Assembly: GCA_963210315.1 (NCBI GenBank)
Contig: OY723256.1
Location: 434,001 to 498,000, forward strand
DNA length: 64,000 nucleotides
Reading direction: 5' to 3'
From: Rhynchopus euleeides
Lineage: Eukaryota; Euglenozoa; Diplonemea; Diplonemida; Diplonemidae
Shown: positions 1-11,016 of the stretch, in pieces
Layout: every line of letters begins with the position of its first letter
How positions within the stretch are numbered: the first letter of the stretch is position 1
Notes under the pieces: model-generated
The model's database searches: none
What the model was told of the DNA's origin: nothing
The model's input: the letters and a program-made list of their open reading frames with translations, nothing else
Made by a program: the position numbers and the translations under genes

Positions 1-895
1 GTTCGAGGCGGAGGGGATGGGGGTTGGGGTGGGGTGGGTGGGTGGGGGTGCGAAGACGGGTGAGGCGGGCACAACGGTGCCCACACAGGTCAAAATATAT
101 GAGGGAGGAGGGGGGGGGGGGGCGGGTATCGATGAAGGGAAACCAGACTCTCGTCCACAGTTTGTTGCTTCGACGGGGTTCCCCTTATTGTTTTTCTTCT
201 AAAGTCTGGTGTTCGGCAGCGATCCAGCCTTTAGGCGGTGCTTTTTGTTGTCTTTCCCCTTGGGGGAGGGGGGCGGGTGGCGGTACATAATGTTTTTTTG
301 GCGATTTTGCGGCTTTGCGATTTGGGTCATAGCGCCGCAGGTCTCAGAGTCGGTGGTACAAAAGACACATACAAAAGGACACTGGTGTCAGCCCGCCTCC
401 GCTTGTTGCTTCACAACCTTCAGAGTGAGGCCGAGGGTATCCAATCCTTGGTGTGCACACAACAGAGCTTGCAGGGAAAGGGGGTGGGGGCTCCGATCTG
501 AATAACACAGCCCACTGCCTGAAGAAGGCAATTCGACGAGCATCTTCCTGCTTGCCTCCAAAAATCCCACTCACGGCATGCACGCGACAGCCGGCACAGG
601 CAGGTCGGCCGCAGTCGGGAAGAGCGCACGCGACCCTGCAGGCTGCTGCTGCTGGGGCCCGCACCGCTGCTGCACCTTGCCCTCCCACCTCCTGTCTTCG
701 TGAGAGATGATGTCGGCAAGGGATCTCGGCACCTGCGTGGGGGTGTGGGGTGGGGTGGGTTGGAGTTGGAAGTTGGGTGGCACCGGCAGGGAAGAGACTG
801 GCACCGCCCCAACCCTCCGAATCGCATTGTCATCTTGGGAGGGGGGGGGGGGGGGGGGCGGAGGGGGGCGAAGACACTCTCATGCCGACACCGCC
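1..895. other. Intergenic, downstream of the USP gene
   Basis: I see no supported gene here. The stretch is G-rich, with G homopolymers near 110-122 and 839-858. It would contain the 3' untranslated region of the minus-strand protease gene. Open frames on both strands are short, low in complexity and mutually overlapping. Confidence 0.6.
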
Positions 896-3547
896 TCAAC
901 ATACCACGACATTCGCCTCGCGGCTCTTCGCAGATGACACCGACGACTCGTAGAACATGCAGTACACGTTGCGGCGCGTCTCAGCCGAAAACACCTCCTT
1001 CTCGCTGACCCGCGACACGCGCGTGTCATCGAACTTGATCCACTCCCTTACATCCCCGCTGCTCCGCCGCGTGTCCAGCGCATACGAGAAGTAATGCCCG
1101 CAGTCAGACCCAATCCGCTTATGCACGATCACGGCATGCAGGTGGTAGGTGTTCTGCTCGCGCCTCCCCACTTCCTTGTAGGTCTTCCGCACCGCAGAGC
1201 GGTTCCTCTCGATACTGCACCTCACATCCTCAACCGCGCCACACTGGGCCGTATAGATCTGTCTCATGTTCGCAGCATGCTCCTCTGTGAAGCACGCCGC
1301 GTCCACAACCTTCTGCATCTCCGCCACAGCCTGCTCGCTGCGGGCCAACTCCCTCTCCAGGTCCTGGTGCTCCGCCAGCAGGGCACGGCATTTGTCACGC
1401 GCTGCGTTCGCCTCCTCCTGGTCGACATAGCGGTCGAGGTAGATAGTGGGGTCGAAGCACAGCTCCCTCTCCTCGTTGCCCATGGTGCGCGCCGGGAGGA
1501 AGAACATCAGCAGGTGGGGCAGCTTGCGGAACGACTTGAGGGTGGCCTGCGTCGACGCCGCCTCATCCTTGAAGTCAATCGCGAGCTGGTCCAACGCGCT
1601 GTAGAGGCTCACCATGCCTTGGGGCACGCGCATCGGGGGGGGCGACGCGGGGCACACCTCCTCCCCAAACACCGCACCGCCCAACACAAGGTCGTCGTCG
1701 CCGCCGTCGCAGCCGGCAACGCTCGCCCCCTCCCCCTCCTCCTCCTCCTCCACACACCCAGCCCCGGCAACCTCTGCCAGCGCCCTGAGGTAGTGCAGCT
1801 GCGGTGCGGAGGCTCCGGCCAGCAGGGACAGCGGGGTGCTGGCAGCAGCAGCCACAGCCGGGGCGGGGCAGGGCGGGAGGGGGTCGGTGGTGGCCGGCGC
1901 CTCCGGCGCCGGGGTGGCGTGGCGGACGACGTAGGGTGTGGCGGCGAGGCCACCGCGAGCCTCGTCCGACTCACCCGGGAGGTAGAGGGGGACGAAGTGG
2001 AGGGTCCTCTCGACACGGCCCTCTGAGGAGGTGTGCTTGCCGCTGCGGTCCACCGACACCTCCACCGTCTCGCCGTAGACGAGGTCCTGCAGCTGGCGCA
2101 CCAGCTCTGCGCCTCCGGGGGCATCGCCGACGTCGAGCATCTCGAAGCCACGCGACAGCATGTCGATGAATGCGTCGGCAAATTCCTGCGGGTCGTGCTG
2201 CCCCCCGTTCATGAAGTGTGGGTTTGCCGCCCCAACAGCCTCCAGGACATGCTCCGGGTTGACGCACGAAGCGCTGCTCATCTCCAAATAGGCAAACACC
2301 GCCTGGAGGCGCTGGATCACCTTCGCCTGCGGGGAGGACTCCCGCGTGCCCCCCTCCACCCACCCCGTGGGGTACGACAGCACCGTGTGGGTGAACTGGC
2401 GGCAGGTGTAGTAGGCCTGGAGGAGGCAGTTCATGAAACAGTTCTGCACGACATTCAGAAGCCCTGCGTACTCCGACCCTGGCTCCCGCACCAGGCAGCT
2501 CGGGGACGGAGGGGGGAGGGCCATCTGGAAGGCACGCCGTTTGTGCACCGCGCTGGGCGTGCGGGTCAGGGTGACCCCCGGGGAGCGGGTGCACTCCGGA
2601 GAGAGGGGCGCAATAGGTGTGGACGCGCCGGAGGCGGGTGCGATGGTGGAGCCGCTGGGCGTCTCACACCCCGCCTTGCTCTCGTCTTCGGCACGGCGGA
2701 GGTACCGTGCCATCTGGAGGTCTTCGCTGAAGGCGCAGTTTGACAGAACCCCGCCGCTGCTGGGGCGGTAGCTCTCGGATGCGTTGTGCAGCTCGATGTA
2801 GGACAGGACACGCTCGCAGTAGCGCGAGGCGTGCTCTGCGTAGGTCAGGTGTTGGTGCGCAACAGCCCGATCCGTCACAATCTGTCCCGCCATGGCGAAG
2901 AAGTCCCGCACCCCCACCCAGCGGTTGAAGTCTGCAAAGCTGGGATAGGAGTCGGACCGCTGGTACTCCGCCTGCAGCTCGTGGAACTCCTCAGTGCGGG
3001 CCTCGAGGTCGCGGCTGACGCACCGCGTGTGCCTGCGCTGCCCCCTGTGGAGCAGGGACAGCTCTTCGCGCAGCAGGCGCAGCACCGCAGATGCCTTGCG
3101 GCTGACCCAGCGGGTGGGCTGGCCCTGGTGTGCGCTGTGGAGGAAGAACAGCGCCTGGCCCTCGCGGTCCCACTGGAGGTCGGCGCATCGCAGCAGCTCC
3201 ACCGCACCCAGGATGGAGACGACGTGCTCGTTGAAGCTGGGGTCAGTCACGTGGACATACAGGGTGTCAGCCCCCTTCACAACCTGATCCACCAGCCCCG
3301 CAAGGTATGACAAACACTGCACAACCTCCTCGTCGCTCCGCTCGACAGTCGCGTTGATGCGGGTCCCGATGACGCGGAGGAACATCTCCGGCTTGCTGTT
3401 CATGTGGACGTGGTAGCCGATGTTGACGTCGACATCAGAGATGTGCGCCTCGCCGCAGTTCTGGCATGTCGTGCGGCACCTGCTCCCCACAAAGATGTGG
3501 CTCCATTCCAGGGGGGCGCTCGCGGGGGCCGGGGCGGAGTCGTGCAT
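896..3547 (-). CDS. Ubiquitin-specific protease (peptidase family C19)
   Basis: This is a deubiquitinating cysteine protease, expected to cleave ubiquitin from proteins in cytosol or nucleus. The Cys box reads GLLNVVQNCFMNCLLQ, with the nucleophile near residue 370. The His box (VHKRIGSDCGHYFSY) is near residue 815, followed by the WIKFDDTRVSRV strand. All three catalytic blocks are therefore present. The roughly 440 residues between Cys and His boxes are longer than a minimal USP core and include a Pro/Ala/Glu-rich low-complexity insert and a coiled-coil-like stretch after the acidic run. The N-terminus has a small Cys/His group (CRTTCQNCGEAH). I chose the ATG at 3547, giving 883 aa, because the frame upstream (to 3853) is His/Pro-rich and lies over a pyrimidine tract that looks like a splice acceptor region. 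Family assignment is firm; the specific orthologue is not determined. Confidence 0.9.
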   Translation of the reverse strand: MHDSAPAPASAPLEWSHIFVGSRCRTTCQNCGEAHISDVDVNIGYHVHMNSKPEMFLRVIGTRINATVERSDEEVVQCLSYLAGLVDQVVKGADTLYVHVTDPSFNEHVVSILGAVELLRCADLQWDREGQALFFLHSAHQGQPTRWVSRKASAVLRLLREELSLLHRGQRRHTRCVSRDLEARTEEFHELQAEYQRSDSYPSFADFNRWVGVRDFFAMAGQIVTDRAVAHQHLTYAEHASRYCERVLSYIELHNASESYRPSSGGVLSNCAFSEDLQMARYLRRAEDESKAGCETPSGSTIAPASGASTPIAPLSPECTRSPGVTLTRTPSAVHKRRAFQMALPPPSPSCLVREPGSEYAGLLNVVQNCFMNCLLQAYYTCRQFTHTVLSYPTGWVEGGTRESSPQAKVIQRLQAVFAYLEMSSASCVNPEHVLEAVGAANPHFMNGGQHDPQEFADAFIDMLSRGFEMLDVGDAPGGAELVRQLQDLVYGETVEVSVDRSGKHTSSEGRVERTLHFVPLYLPGESDEARGGLAATPYVVRHATPAPEAPATTDPLPPCPAPAVAAAASTPLSLLAGASAPQLHYLRALAEVAGAGCVEEEEEGEGASVAGCDGGDDDLVLGGAVFGEEVCPASPPPMRVPQGMVSLYSALDQLAIDFKDEAASTQATLKSFRKLPHLLMFFLPARTMGNEERELCFDPTIYLDRYVDQEEANAARDKCRALLAEHQDLERELARSEQAVAEMQKVVDAACFTEEHAANMRQIYTAQCGAVEDVRCSIERNRSAVRKTYKEVGRREQNTYHLHAVIVHKRIGSDCGHYFSYALDTRRSSGDVREWIKFDDTRVSRVSEKEVFSAETRRNVYCMFYESSVSSAKSREANVVVC

Positions 3548-4350
3548 CGCGGAAGCTGTAGACTGTGGAGCCCTCGGTACTCCCAACAACCTCCGACCCT
3601 GGCCCGCCCTGTTGCCTTCCCCCCACCCGAAGGGGTGGCAGGGGAAAGAAGAGAGGAGCGTGCCTCTGTGGGGGTGTGGGTGTTGGTGGTGTGGGTGTGG
3701 GGGTGCCCCTTGTTGCTCGGGAGAGAGGGGTGCCTCATGCAATATGTAGAGCAGAACAGCTGGCTGGTGTGATTGGCATCTGATGGGCGGGTGGGGGTGG
3801 GGGTGGGTGTCGGGGTGGGGGATCCAGGTACTTACACATCCGAGAACAATCATCAGTCATCAGTCATCAATCGATAGGGCCTCGGTTTAGTGGCACCGAC
3901 CATGAACACCACCTGACGTCTGGCTGGCACAGAACCTGGCAAGGAACATGCTCACCAACATGCGGTGTGTGAGGCAAGGGGGTCTGTGTGCGCGTGGAGG
4001 TAGACACCGGCATTTTACTCAGGCGCACCCAAAAGGGGGTTACTGTGTTGATCATCGGCAGCTGGTGCCCCTGAAAAGGCTCATAACCATCGGGACTGGG
4101 GGGCCGATGATGTTGAGGGGCATCATGCGTGTTACTGCTGCTGTGAATATAGAATTGTCGCTGCAGTATCCTGACATCACCCCTTGCAGGTTTGCAACAT
4201 CAGGCTCGAGCTGGGGGGGGGGGGGGGGGTCTTTTTGCTGAAGACAAGCAAAAAATGTAAAAAAAGAAGCGAATCATCTCAACACACCACCCCTCTTTCC
4301 CGTTCACCCAAAAAATATTCGCGTGATTTCTCTCTCCCTCTCTCTCCCGA
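3548..4350. other. Intergenic between USP and the 2221-aa gene
   Basis: On the minus strand a pyrimidine-rich tract (about 3625-3665) followed by AG dinucleotides precedes the USP start and could be its trans-splice acceptor region. A run of about 17 G lies at 4213-4229. No other gene is supported. Confidence 0.5.
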
Positions 4351-7300
4351 CTACCCAGGGGGCTTCCCCTTCACTGCGACGTAGATCTCCTGGGGCATCC
4401 CAACACTGTCAGCGAGGTGCACCTTCACCACACGCGGCCCGTCGTTTGGAGCTCTGAGGGCGATATTCCGGACCAGGTCTTGGATCTGCTTGCTCTTCAG
4501 CTTCGTCGTGGGCGTGAACTCGATGTGCAGCCTCTCACCAACCACAATGTTCTTCCCCAGCGCCTGCGAGAAGTCCTTCTTCAGAAAGAAGGCGTCGCCG
4601 TCCTGCTTGCCCTGGTGCACGGTGCACGTGATGTGCCCCGTCAGGACGGAATCACGCGAATTCCCCTTCTTGTCACCCCCAACCCAGTTGACAATCGTCT
4701 TCGGGCAGATCACAGCAACGGAGCTTGCCACCACGACCTCGTCGATATAAGAAAAGGGCGATCTCAAGTCGGCCGACGAAATGTAAAGAATCGGCCCGAA
4801 CACATCGATCTTCACACGGGACTTCCCTACCTCTGGGTTGACCCCGTCGTCTATCGAGAGGTGGTACATCTTCTGTGCATTTGGAGCGATGCTTTTATCA
4901 GTCAGGTGTGTGGTGTAGGCGATGCAATTCAGGCAGTACCCCGCCATCATCAGCGACACCACCTGCTCCTGCTTAGTGAACTCAATCTTGATGTTATTCG
5001 AAGGCGCCCACGACGGCACCTTTGGGAACGACAGAGCCCCCACCGTGACATCCGTATCGACATCGTATATCTCCCCATCCCCCCGCACATCGAGATACGG
5101 GTACTGCGACAGGTCCGTCTCTATGCAGTTTGACTCGGCTACCGCCCCCTCGCGATACCGCCTCTGCTCGTCAACACTCATAAATCGGAGGAAGTCGTGT
5201 TTGGTGTGACCCGCCACCAGCTCCACCGCAAGATTCCCCCCAGTGAACCACTGCGTATCCGGGTCGTACAGCCATGACTTCCCGATGGGCGCGACTGGGA
5301 AGACACCTGTCATGCTCTCCAGTTCTTGGGCCCCGATTCGATAGGTCTGGCGAGGTTTCGCCATGATGAAATCTGTCACGTCGTCAACTTCTTGGATCTC
5401 CACATGTATAATAGACTCGCTCCTCCCGCCACTGCTGTCTGAAGCAGAGATCCGGATATACTTCACAAGCGCATCCGCATCAACCGAGGAGGATATATTG
5501 GAGTAAGTGATGGATCGCATGACGTTGATAACATCCCTCCTCTTGACAGATCTCGCCGTGAAGTGGAACGTCAGCCCCCCCGGCACCACCGTCAGCACCC
5601 CCAGGTGCTGCAGCGAGCTGTAGACATCGAACACCACCACCTGCCCCTTCTCGAGCCGCTCCTCCACCATGCGCTGCCGCTGCGTCGCGCTGACCATATC
5701 CTTTATTGTTCCGAGGCCCGCCTTCTTCAGAAGATTGGGGGGCTTCCCTATTTTCTGCCGTATCTTCGACATCTTCGACGCGCCGGAGAAGGCATTCGCG
5801 ATGGTCTGCGCTGTGGAAAGGTTCATCGCATTCCCCACCTGGGGGGCAGGGGCTGTGGCACCTCCACCACCTCCTCCTCCACCACCAGTCCCCGCAGCAG
5901 CCGTGGCTGCAGCGATGGCCTGCAGGAAGGAGCGGCGCTGGGGTCTTGCCGAAGTGGAAATCAAACTGGCCGTTCCAGCACCCCCAGAATCTCCCTCGGG
6001 CGGTGGGGCGCCACCGCCGTCAGCCCCGGCTGCAGCAAAGAGCCCGAACCCCCTGTGGCGCGGGCTGGAGGCTGGCGTGGGCTCAGCCCCCCCGCCCTGA
6101 CCCGCATCCCCCTGCTGCTGGGGGTTGCCTTCTGCCTGCCCGGCATCATCTGCGCTGGAGGGGCGAATGTCAGCCGGTGCATCGCCACCACCAGCCCCAC
6201 CACTGCCACCACCGCCGCCTTCAGGTTGGATGCAGAATGAGGCACCTCTGTCCAGGGGGTTGCCGTCATCGCGGAGAGCCATTTTGTACTCCGCAGACTC
6301 ACGCATGCCGAGCACATCGGAGCTGATGTATCCCTTCACGATCTGCGCAGTGATGACCCCCCCTGTGAAGTCGACGGAAGTGTCGGAGGTCAGCTCAAAC
6401 GGGGCGAGACGGACAGGCCCGGAACCCTCCCGATACGACATGGAGGTTTGCGAAACCTCGAAGAACTCGGAGCAGACGCGGAGGGAAAGCCTCTCCTGCA
6501 GGGGCGGGTCCAGCTCCTTCTCCAGAAGCGATTCGATCGTCTCCTTTGCCCCCTCGTTGTAGGAGGCGCCGGGTTGGAGGCAGAGGTCAATCCCGCGCTC
6601 AACCTCCTTCGGGCGGAGATGGGTGCTGCTCCATGCGATGCATTCTATGATAGGCGCACAGATCCGTATCGACGCAGCCCCCTTCTCCGAGAAGACGATC
6701 GATATCCCGAAGTGATCCTCGCCGTCCGCAAGCATCGCGGCGGACCTCCTCTCAAACTCCTCCCGGGGGTCACTCGGATCCATCACCATCCCCTTCACCA
6801 CTGTGGCAACCAGCCTACCCTCGAACATGATGTCATACCCCGGCTCTGAAGAGTCCTCCCTCGCCTGCCGGATGACGTTCACCCCCTGCGGGTTTGCGAG
6901 GAAGAGGCGCTGCGACTCCTCAAAGCTATCGCACACCGGGGAGGCGAGGAAGAGGAGATCGCCCCGCTGGGCTCCGGTTGCGATGCAAGCCTCGATGTAG
7001 CCTCCGACGAATCTGTCGGTATCGACGTCCTCTACCTTGATCCCGATGAAAGGCTGGGCCAGACCTATGGAGAGATATTGCCTGTAGTTCGGCGGGTGTG
7101 TGGCAGACGTGAGGTGGCGGTAGTGCGCCTTGCTTGTCATGAGCTGCATCGTTGCGGCGTCATCCTCCGCGATGATGGTGATGATCACCTCACACCTGCA
7201 CTCATCCTGGTTGACATCCACCATCCCGACCTGCAGCACCCGATCCCCCGGCGTCGGGTCCTGCGAGAAGTTTCCAAACCGGAGACGCTTCAAAGCCTTC

Positions 7301-10300
7301 CTCACATTCTCCATCGTCGCCAACGAGCTGTGCCACCGTATCTTCACCTCCGGGGTACTCACCGTAGTTTTATAAGGCGGGCGCCCCACAGCAAACAGAG
7401 ACCCGAGGATCACCTCCCCTATGGGGACAGCCCTGTCGCATGCATCCCTGTCCTCAAGCCAGATCATGAGAGGCTCGTCGCTCGACGCATCCTCCTCGTG
7501 GAAAGGAGGTGCCATCGCAGGTGGGTAGTCCAGCGCAGCCTGAACCAGATCCTTGCGGTCGCCTTGGCGGAGGAAGACGCCTTCTGAGTAGGAATATAGC
7601 AGCACATCGTCTAGGGTATACCCTTCTGTGAAGGAGCACCGGAGGACGTAGTTGTGGAAGGAGAGGGCTGTAATCTTATACCCCTGGTCGGTGAAGAGGG
7701 GTGCGATGGGGTCGGACAGGCGGATGTTCATAAAGCGGCAGGCGTCGGGGGGGGTGTCTTCGATATACTCGATGGTGTTCTCGCCCTGCAGCATGATGAG
7801 GGGGCGCACCACGATCACCGCGACACCCGCAAGCCTCTCCACGGCAATCGTGGCGCGGCTGGCGGACCCGCTGAAGTGGAGGGTGAGCCTGAAGTGGATG
7901 TCGCGCTGCGCGGGGATCTCGACAGACCCTTCGTTCCCGATATCCGTGTCGAAGCGGTACCTCACCCTGGTCACCAGGTCTGTGATGTCGGACGGCAGGC
8001 ACTGCTCGGGATCCTTCTGCTGCTTGTCAGACTGCTCGTCCAGCGGTATGCCCACCGCGATCTCCGGGGCAGCGGGTGGGTCATCGCCTAACTCCGCCAC
8101 ATCGAGCTCCCGCACCGCAACGGCCCGCGCGCTGCGGATGAGGGTGGCAGCGGTGGCTTTGACACCCACTGATGCGGTGCCCTCCGGGGCAGGCCTGGTC
8201 CCCTTCGTGCGGCTCCCCGATACCATGCACCTCGCCGCACGTTCCATCGCGAGGTGCTGCAGCACTGCGGCATCCGCCCCAACCGGGCAGGCCGGGAAGT
8301 AGACAGCCACGTCCGACACCCCCGCCCCCGGGTCGCGTGCCTTTTCGGAGAACACTGCGCTCATGGACCTCCGCCGCACCTCAGAGGATCTCCGCGATTC
8401 GGCGTCCGACACGATGGAGCTGCTGCGGCGCTGCGCTGTCTCGCCGGCATCGGATGGCATGTATGCGCCGCTGCTGAAGCGTGTGGAGCGGCGGCGCCTC
8501 GGCGCGGCAGGGTGGTGGTGGTCGCTGCCCCCGGCAACCTTGGTGTCGACTAGCGGTGCGGTGGTGACCCAGTGGGTGTCGCAGGAGAACCGCTCGGCAG
8601 GCACCGCGCCGGTGACGGAGACCTTGAGGTGCCCGCCCCGGATCCTCAGCTTCTCGGCAGCCACCATGTGTGGCGGGACGTCGCGGTATGTCATGTTCTC
8701 GGGGTAGACCTGCAGCACGCCGCGCTGCGTGCCGTGGAGGCGGGCCTGCCGGATGGTGTCGCGCAGCTTGCCCTTCTTCTTGGCGGAGGTGGGCAGCGGG
8801 GGTGCGGCGCAGCAGGCCAGCGCGACGGCTGCGGCGACCGCAGAGCACACCTCCTCCGGCAGGGGGAGCAGGGTGCGCAGGGCGGCCTGCGGCGAGTGGG
8901 GCGACGCCGGGGTGACAACAGCATCCGACAGCGCGGCAACAGCATCCGTCGGGGATCCCGTTGCGAGGAAGCGCGACAGGACGACGGCAAGGACACCTTC
9001 GTTTCTGGCGCGGAGTTTGGCATTCTCCCGGTTCGCAGTCTCATGCGCTTCATTGAGAGACTTCAGAGCCAGCTGGATCTGCTTGTCCAGCGTCGCAAGC
9101 TTCGAGACAAAATCATCAGGGAGCGAGAGGGTCAGCCGGGGACACGCCACACACTGGATAGGGAGGCAATCTCCGATATACGCTGTCCTCGGCTTGTTGA
9201 CGGAGGGTTCGATCTCAAACTCCACCGAGGGAGGCAGCTCGACGAGCGCGGAGCGCTCCCTTTCCAATTTGATGAGAAGCACCAGGGCCTGGATAGCCTG
9301 GCAGTCCGTCTTCTGCACCGCGAAGATGAAATCCCTGTAGAGGTCTTGGTCCTGCGAGCAGCTCTCGCGGAGGCGGGACTCGTCCTGCACGATAGCCTCG
9401 CGGCGCTTTTCCTGCTGCGCGACACGGAGGTCCTTCTCCAGCTCCTGCTGCTTCTTCGTCCATATCTCGCGCTCCAGAGCCTCCTTCGCCTCACGCTCCT
9501 TCAGCCACGCCTCGCGCGCCTCCCGATCCTTCCGCTCCTGCTCCCGCTCCGCAGCCTCGCCCCTCTCGCGCACCTCCAGCAGGAGCAGCTGCTGCAGCGC
9601 CACGGCGTAGTCCTCCTCCGAAACCTTCATCTTCTTCCCCACAGCCTCCGCTTCGAGCCCCTCCCGGGCGAGGCGCTCCGCCTCGCGGCGCGACTTCTCG
9701 CTGCGGCGTGCCGAGCTCCAGGAGACCAGCTCGTCGCGCTTCAAAATCTGAATCTCGGCGTCGACCTGCCTCTGCTTGACACGCCGTTCCGCATATTCCT
9801 CCAGCTCCGCGATGAGGCGCAGCTCATACTCTTCTTCTGCTATGATCTGAACACGCCCACCCTGCTGCGAGACACGGAGGTTGTGCATCAGCTCCATCTG
9901 GCGGAGCCGCTTGGACGCGCGGAGCGCGTTCCGCCTGATGCGCGCCACAGCCGCATCCGCGAGGGTTCGGCAAGCAGCCCGCGCCACCTGCTCCTCCGAG
10001 ACAACCCTGCGCGCTCCATCTCTGTGCTGCGCGGCGAGCGATACCTTCGCAGATGCTGCCGCCTCACCCACAACCCTGTCGAACCCCGCCCGTGCCTTCC
10101 GCTGCCTCCTTGCTTCTGCCGACGCGACCTTCCTCCTGTTGGCCTCCAAAATTCTCTCCATCTCCTCGAGGTCTGCGGGAGGGAGCCCGCATGCCTCCGT
10201 TTTGACATCCCGGATGTTCCAGTTCTCCTGCAACGCCGCGATGAGCGAGCTTCCCGCAGCGGGGCTCAGCGCTGTCCCGGAGAGATCGATCGACGTGACG

Positions 10301-11016
10301 TTGGGGAGGGTCCCGATGACATCCCGCAGGAAGACAAAATCGGTGTCCCCCAGCGCGCATCGCGACAGGTCGATCTCCCTCCTCTCCACATCCCGCGTCA
10401 CGGCGTGGATATACCTCAGCAGCCCCTCCTGCCTCTGCGTGTCGGGGGCGAGCGTGCTGCCCCCAAAGCTGGGGTGGTCCGAGCCCCGCCCCGCGCCCCC
10501 CTTTGAACGGAGCAGGGCCCGGAGGGCAGCGCTGTTCACCGCATTGTCCCGGCTGGCTGCCAGCAGGAGTGGGACGCGGTTGGGGAGCGGGGGGGGCTGT
10601 GTGAGCAGCGCAGGCACACCACCCCCAGACTCACCCGCCCTTATGGCGAGTACGCCCCCAACAGGCGCAGTGTGGTGGTGGTGGTGGTGGTGGTAGTGGT
10701 GGTGGCTGCTGTTGCTGTGGCACCGCCTCCCAGGGAGATGCTGCGACGCGGATTTGAGGTGGTCTCTACCGCTGGAGAGGCGGTGGTGGTGCCGGGTATT
10801 TCCCCCGGGGGGTCGGCGCTGGAGGCTGCGCGAGGCGGGGCGGCATGCGTCTTTCTCGGGATGGGCGGCGGCGGTGCTGCCGGGGCGGTGGCGGGCACCA
10901 CATGCTGGGGCCACGGTCACCACATTGCCCCCCTCCTCAGCGCCGCCACACGCAACATGTGGCGGCTCTTCCTCCAAGGAGCTAAACTGGGGCAGGGAGG
11001 GCAGCGTCTTGGGCAT
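4351..11016 (-). CDS. Giant LRR / coiled-coil / beta-sandwich repeat protein (2221 aa)
   Basis: This is a single uninterrupted 6.7-kb frame, so no intron is needed. Visible parts, in order: a low-complexity N-terminus with a His run near residues 105-117; an LRR-like segment near 225-300 (LPNVTSIDLSGTAL...); a long charged coiled coil at roughly 300-640 rich in Glu, Arg and Lys; a Ser/Arg-rich linker; then from about residue 1020 to the end a series of beta-rich modules. These modules share signatures such as VRKALKRLRFGNFS, VINVMRSITYSNIS and IQDLVRNIALRAP followed by VxVxxxDxxG strands, which resembles cadherin-like or Calx-beta-type repeats of large repetitive proteins. A Gly/Ser/Pro-rich hinge lies near 1590-1720. 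No signal peptide or membrane segment is evident, so a cytoskeletal or scaffold role is a guess. No orthologue is recognised. Confidence 0.8.
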   Translation of the reverse strand: MPKTLPSLPQFSSLEEEPPHVACGGAEEGGNVVTVAPACGARHRPGSTAAAHPEKDACRPASRSLQRRPPGGNTRHHHRLSSGRDHLKSASQHLPGRRCHSNSSHHHYHHHHHHHTAPVGGVLAIRAGESGGGVPALLTQPPPLPNRVPLLLAASRDNAVNSAALRALLRSKGGAGRGSDHPSFGGSTLAPDTQRQEGLLRYIHAVTRDVERREIDLSRCALGDTDFVFLRDVIGTLPNVTSIDLSGTALSPAAGSSLIAALQENWNIRDVKTEACGLPPADLEEMERILEANRRKVASAEARRQRKARAGFDRVVGEAAASAKVSLAAQHRDGARRVVSEEQVARAACRTLADAAVARIRRNALRASKRLRQMELMHNLRVSQQGGRVQIIAEEEYELRLIAELEEYAERRVKQRQVDAEIQILKRDELVSWSSARRSEKSRREAERLAREGLEAEAVGKKMKVSEEDYAVALQQLLLLEVRERGEAAEREQERKDREAREAWLKEREAKEALEREIWTKKQQELEKDLRVAQQEKRREAIVQDESRLRESCSQDQDLYRDFIFAVQKTDCQAIQALVLLIKLERERSALVELPPSVEFEIEPSVNKPRTAYIGDCLPIQCVACPRLTLSLPDDFVSKLATLDKQIQLALKSLNEAHETANRENAKLRARNEGVLAVVLSRFLATGSPTDAVAALSDAVVTPASPHSPQAALRTLLPLPEEVCSAVAAAVALACCAAPPLPTSAKKKGKLRDTIRQARLHGTQRGVLQVYPENMTYRDVPPHMVAAEKLRIRGGHLKVSVTGAVPAERFSCDTHWVTTAPLVDTKVAGGSDHHHPAAPRRRRSTRFSSGAYMPSDAGETAQRRSSSIVSDAESRRSSEVRRRSMSAVFSEKARDPGAGVSDVAVYFPACPVGADAAVLQHLAMERAARCMVSGSRTKGTRPAPEGTASVGVKATAATLIRSARAVAVRELDVAELGDDPPAAPEIAVGIPLDEQSDKQQKDPEQCLPSDITDLVTRVRYRFDTDIGNEGSVEIPAQRDIHFRLTLHFSGSASRATIAVERLAGVAVIVVRPLIMLQGENTIEYIEDTPPDACRFMNIRLSDPIAPLFTDQGYKITALSFHNYVLRCSFTEGYTLDDVLLYSYSEGVFLRQGDRKDLVQAALDYPPAMAPPFHEEDASSDEPLMIWLEDRDACDRAVPIGEVILGSLFAVGRPPYKTTVSTPEVKIRWHSSLATMENVRKALKRLRFGNFSQDPTPGDRVLQVGMVDVNQDECRCEVIITIIAEDDAATMQLMTSKAHYRHLTSATHPPNYRQYLSIGLAQPFIGIKVEDVDTDRFVGGYIEACIATGAQRGDLLFLASPVCDSFEESQRLFLANPQGVNVIRQAREDSSEPGYDIMFEGRLVATVVKGMVMDPSDPREEFERRSAAMLADGEDHFGISIVFSEKGAASIRICAPIIECIAWSSTHLRPKEVERGIDLCLQPGASYNEGAKETIESLLEKELDPPLQERLSLRVCSEFFEVSQTSMSYREGSGPVRLAPFELTSDTSVDFTGGVITAQIVKGYISSDVLGMRESAEYKMALRDDGNPLDRGASFCIQPEGGGGGSGGAGGGDAPADIRPSSADDAGQAEGNPQQQGDAGQGGGAEPTPASSPRHRGFGLFAAAGADGGGAPPPEGDSGGAGTASLISTSARPQRRSFLQAIAAATAAAGTGGGGGGGGGATAPAPQVGNAMNLSTAQTIANAFSGASKMSKIRQKIGKPPNLLKKAGLGTIKDMVSATQRQRMVEERLEKGQVVVFDVYSSLQHLGVLTVVPGGLTFHFTARSVKRRDVINVMRSITYSNISSSVDADALVKYIRISASDSSGGRSESIIHVEIQEVDDVTDFIMAKPRQTYRIGAQELESMTGVFPVAPIGKSWLYDPDTQWFTGGNLAVELVAGHTKHDFLRFMSVDEQRRYREGAVAESNCIETDLSQYPYLDVRGDGEIYDVDTDVTVGALSFPKVPSWAPSNNIKIEFTKQEQVVSLMMAGYCLNCIAYTTHLTDKSIAPNAQKMYHLSIDDGVNPEVGKSRVKIDVFGPILYISSADLRSPFSYIDEVVVASSVAVICPKTIVNWVGGDKKGNSRDSVLTGHITCTVHQGKQDGDAFFLKKDFSQALGKNIVVGERLHIEFTPTTKLKSKQIQDLVRNIALRAPNDGPRVVKVHLADSVGMPQEIYVAVKGKPPG

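Noticed and set aside
1094..2743. Long antisense frames over the protease gene
   Set aside because: Mirror frames of a GC-rich coding region; no domain.
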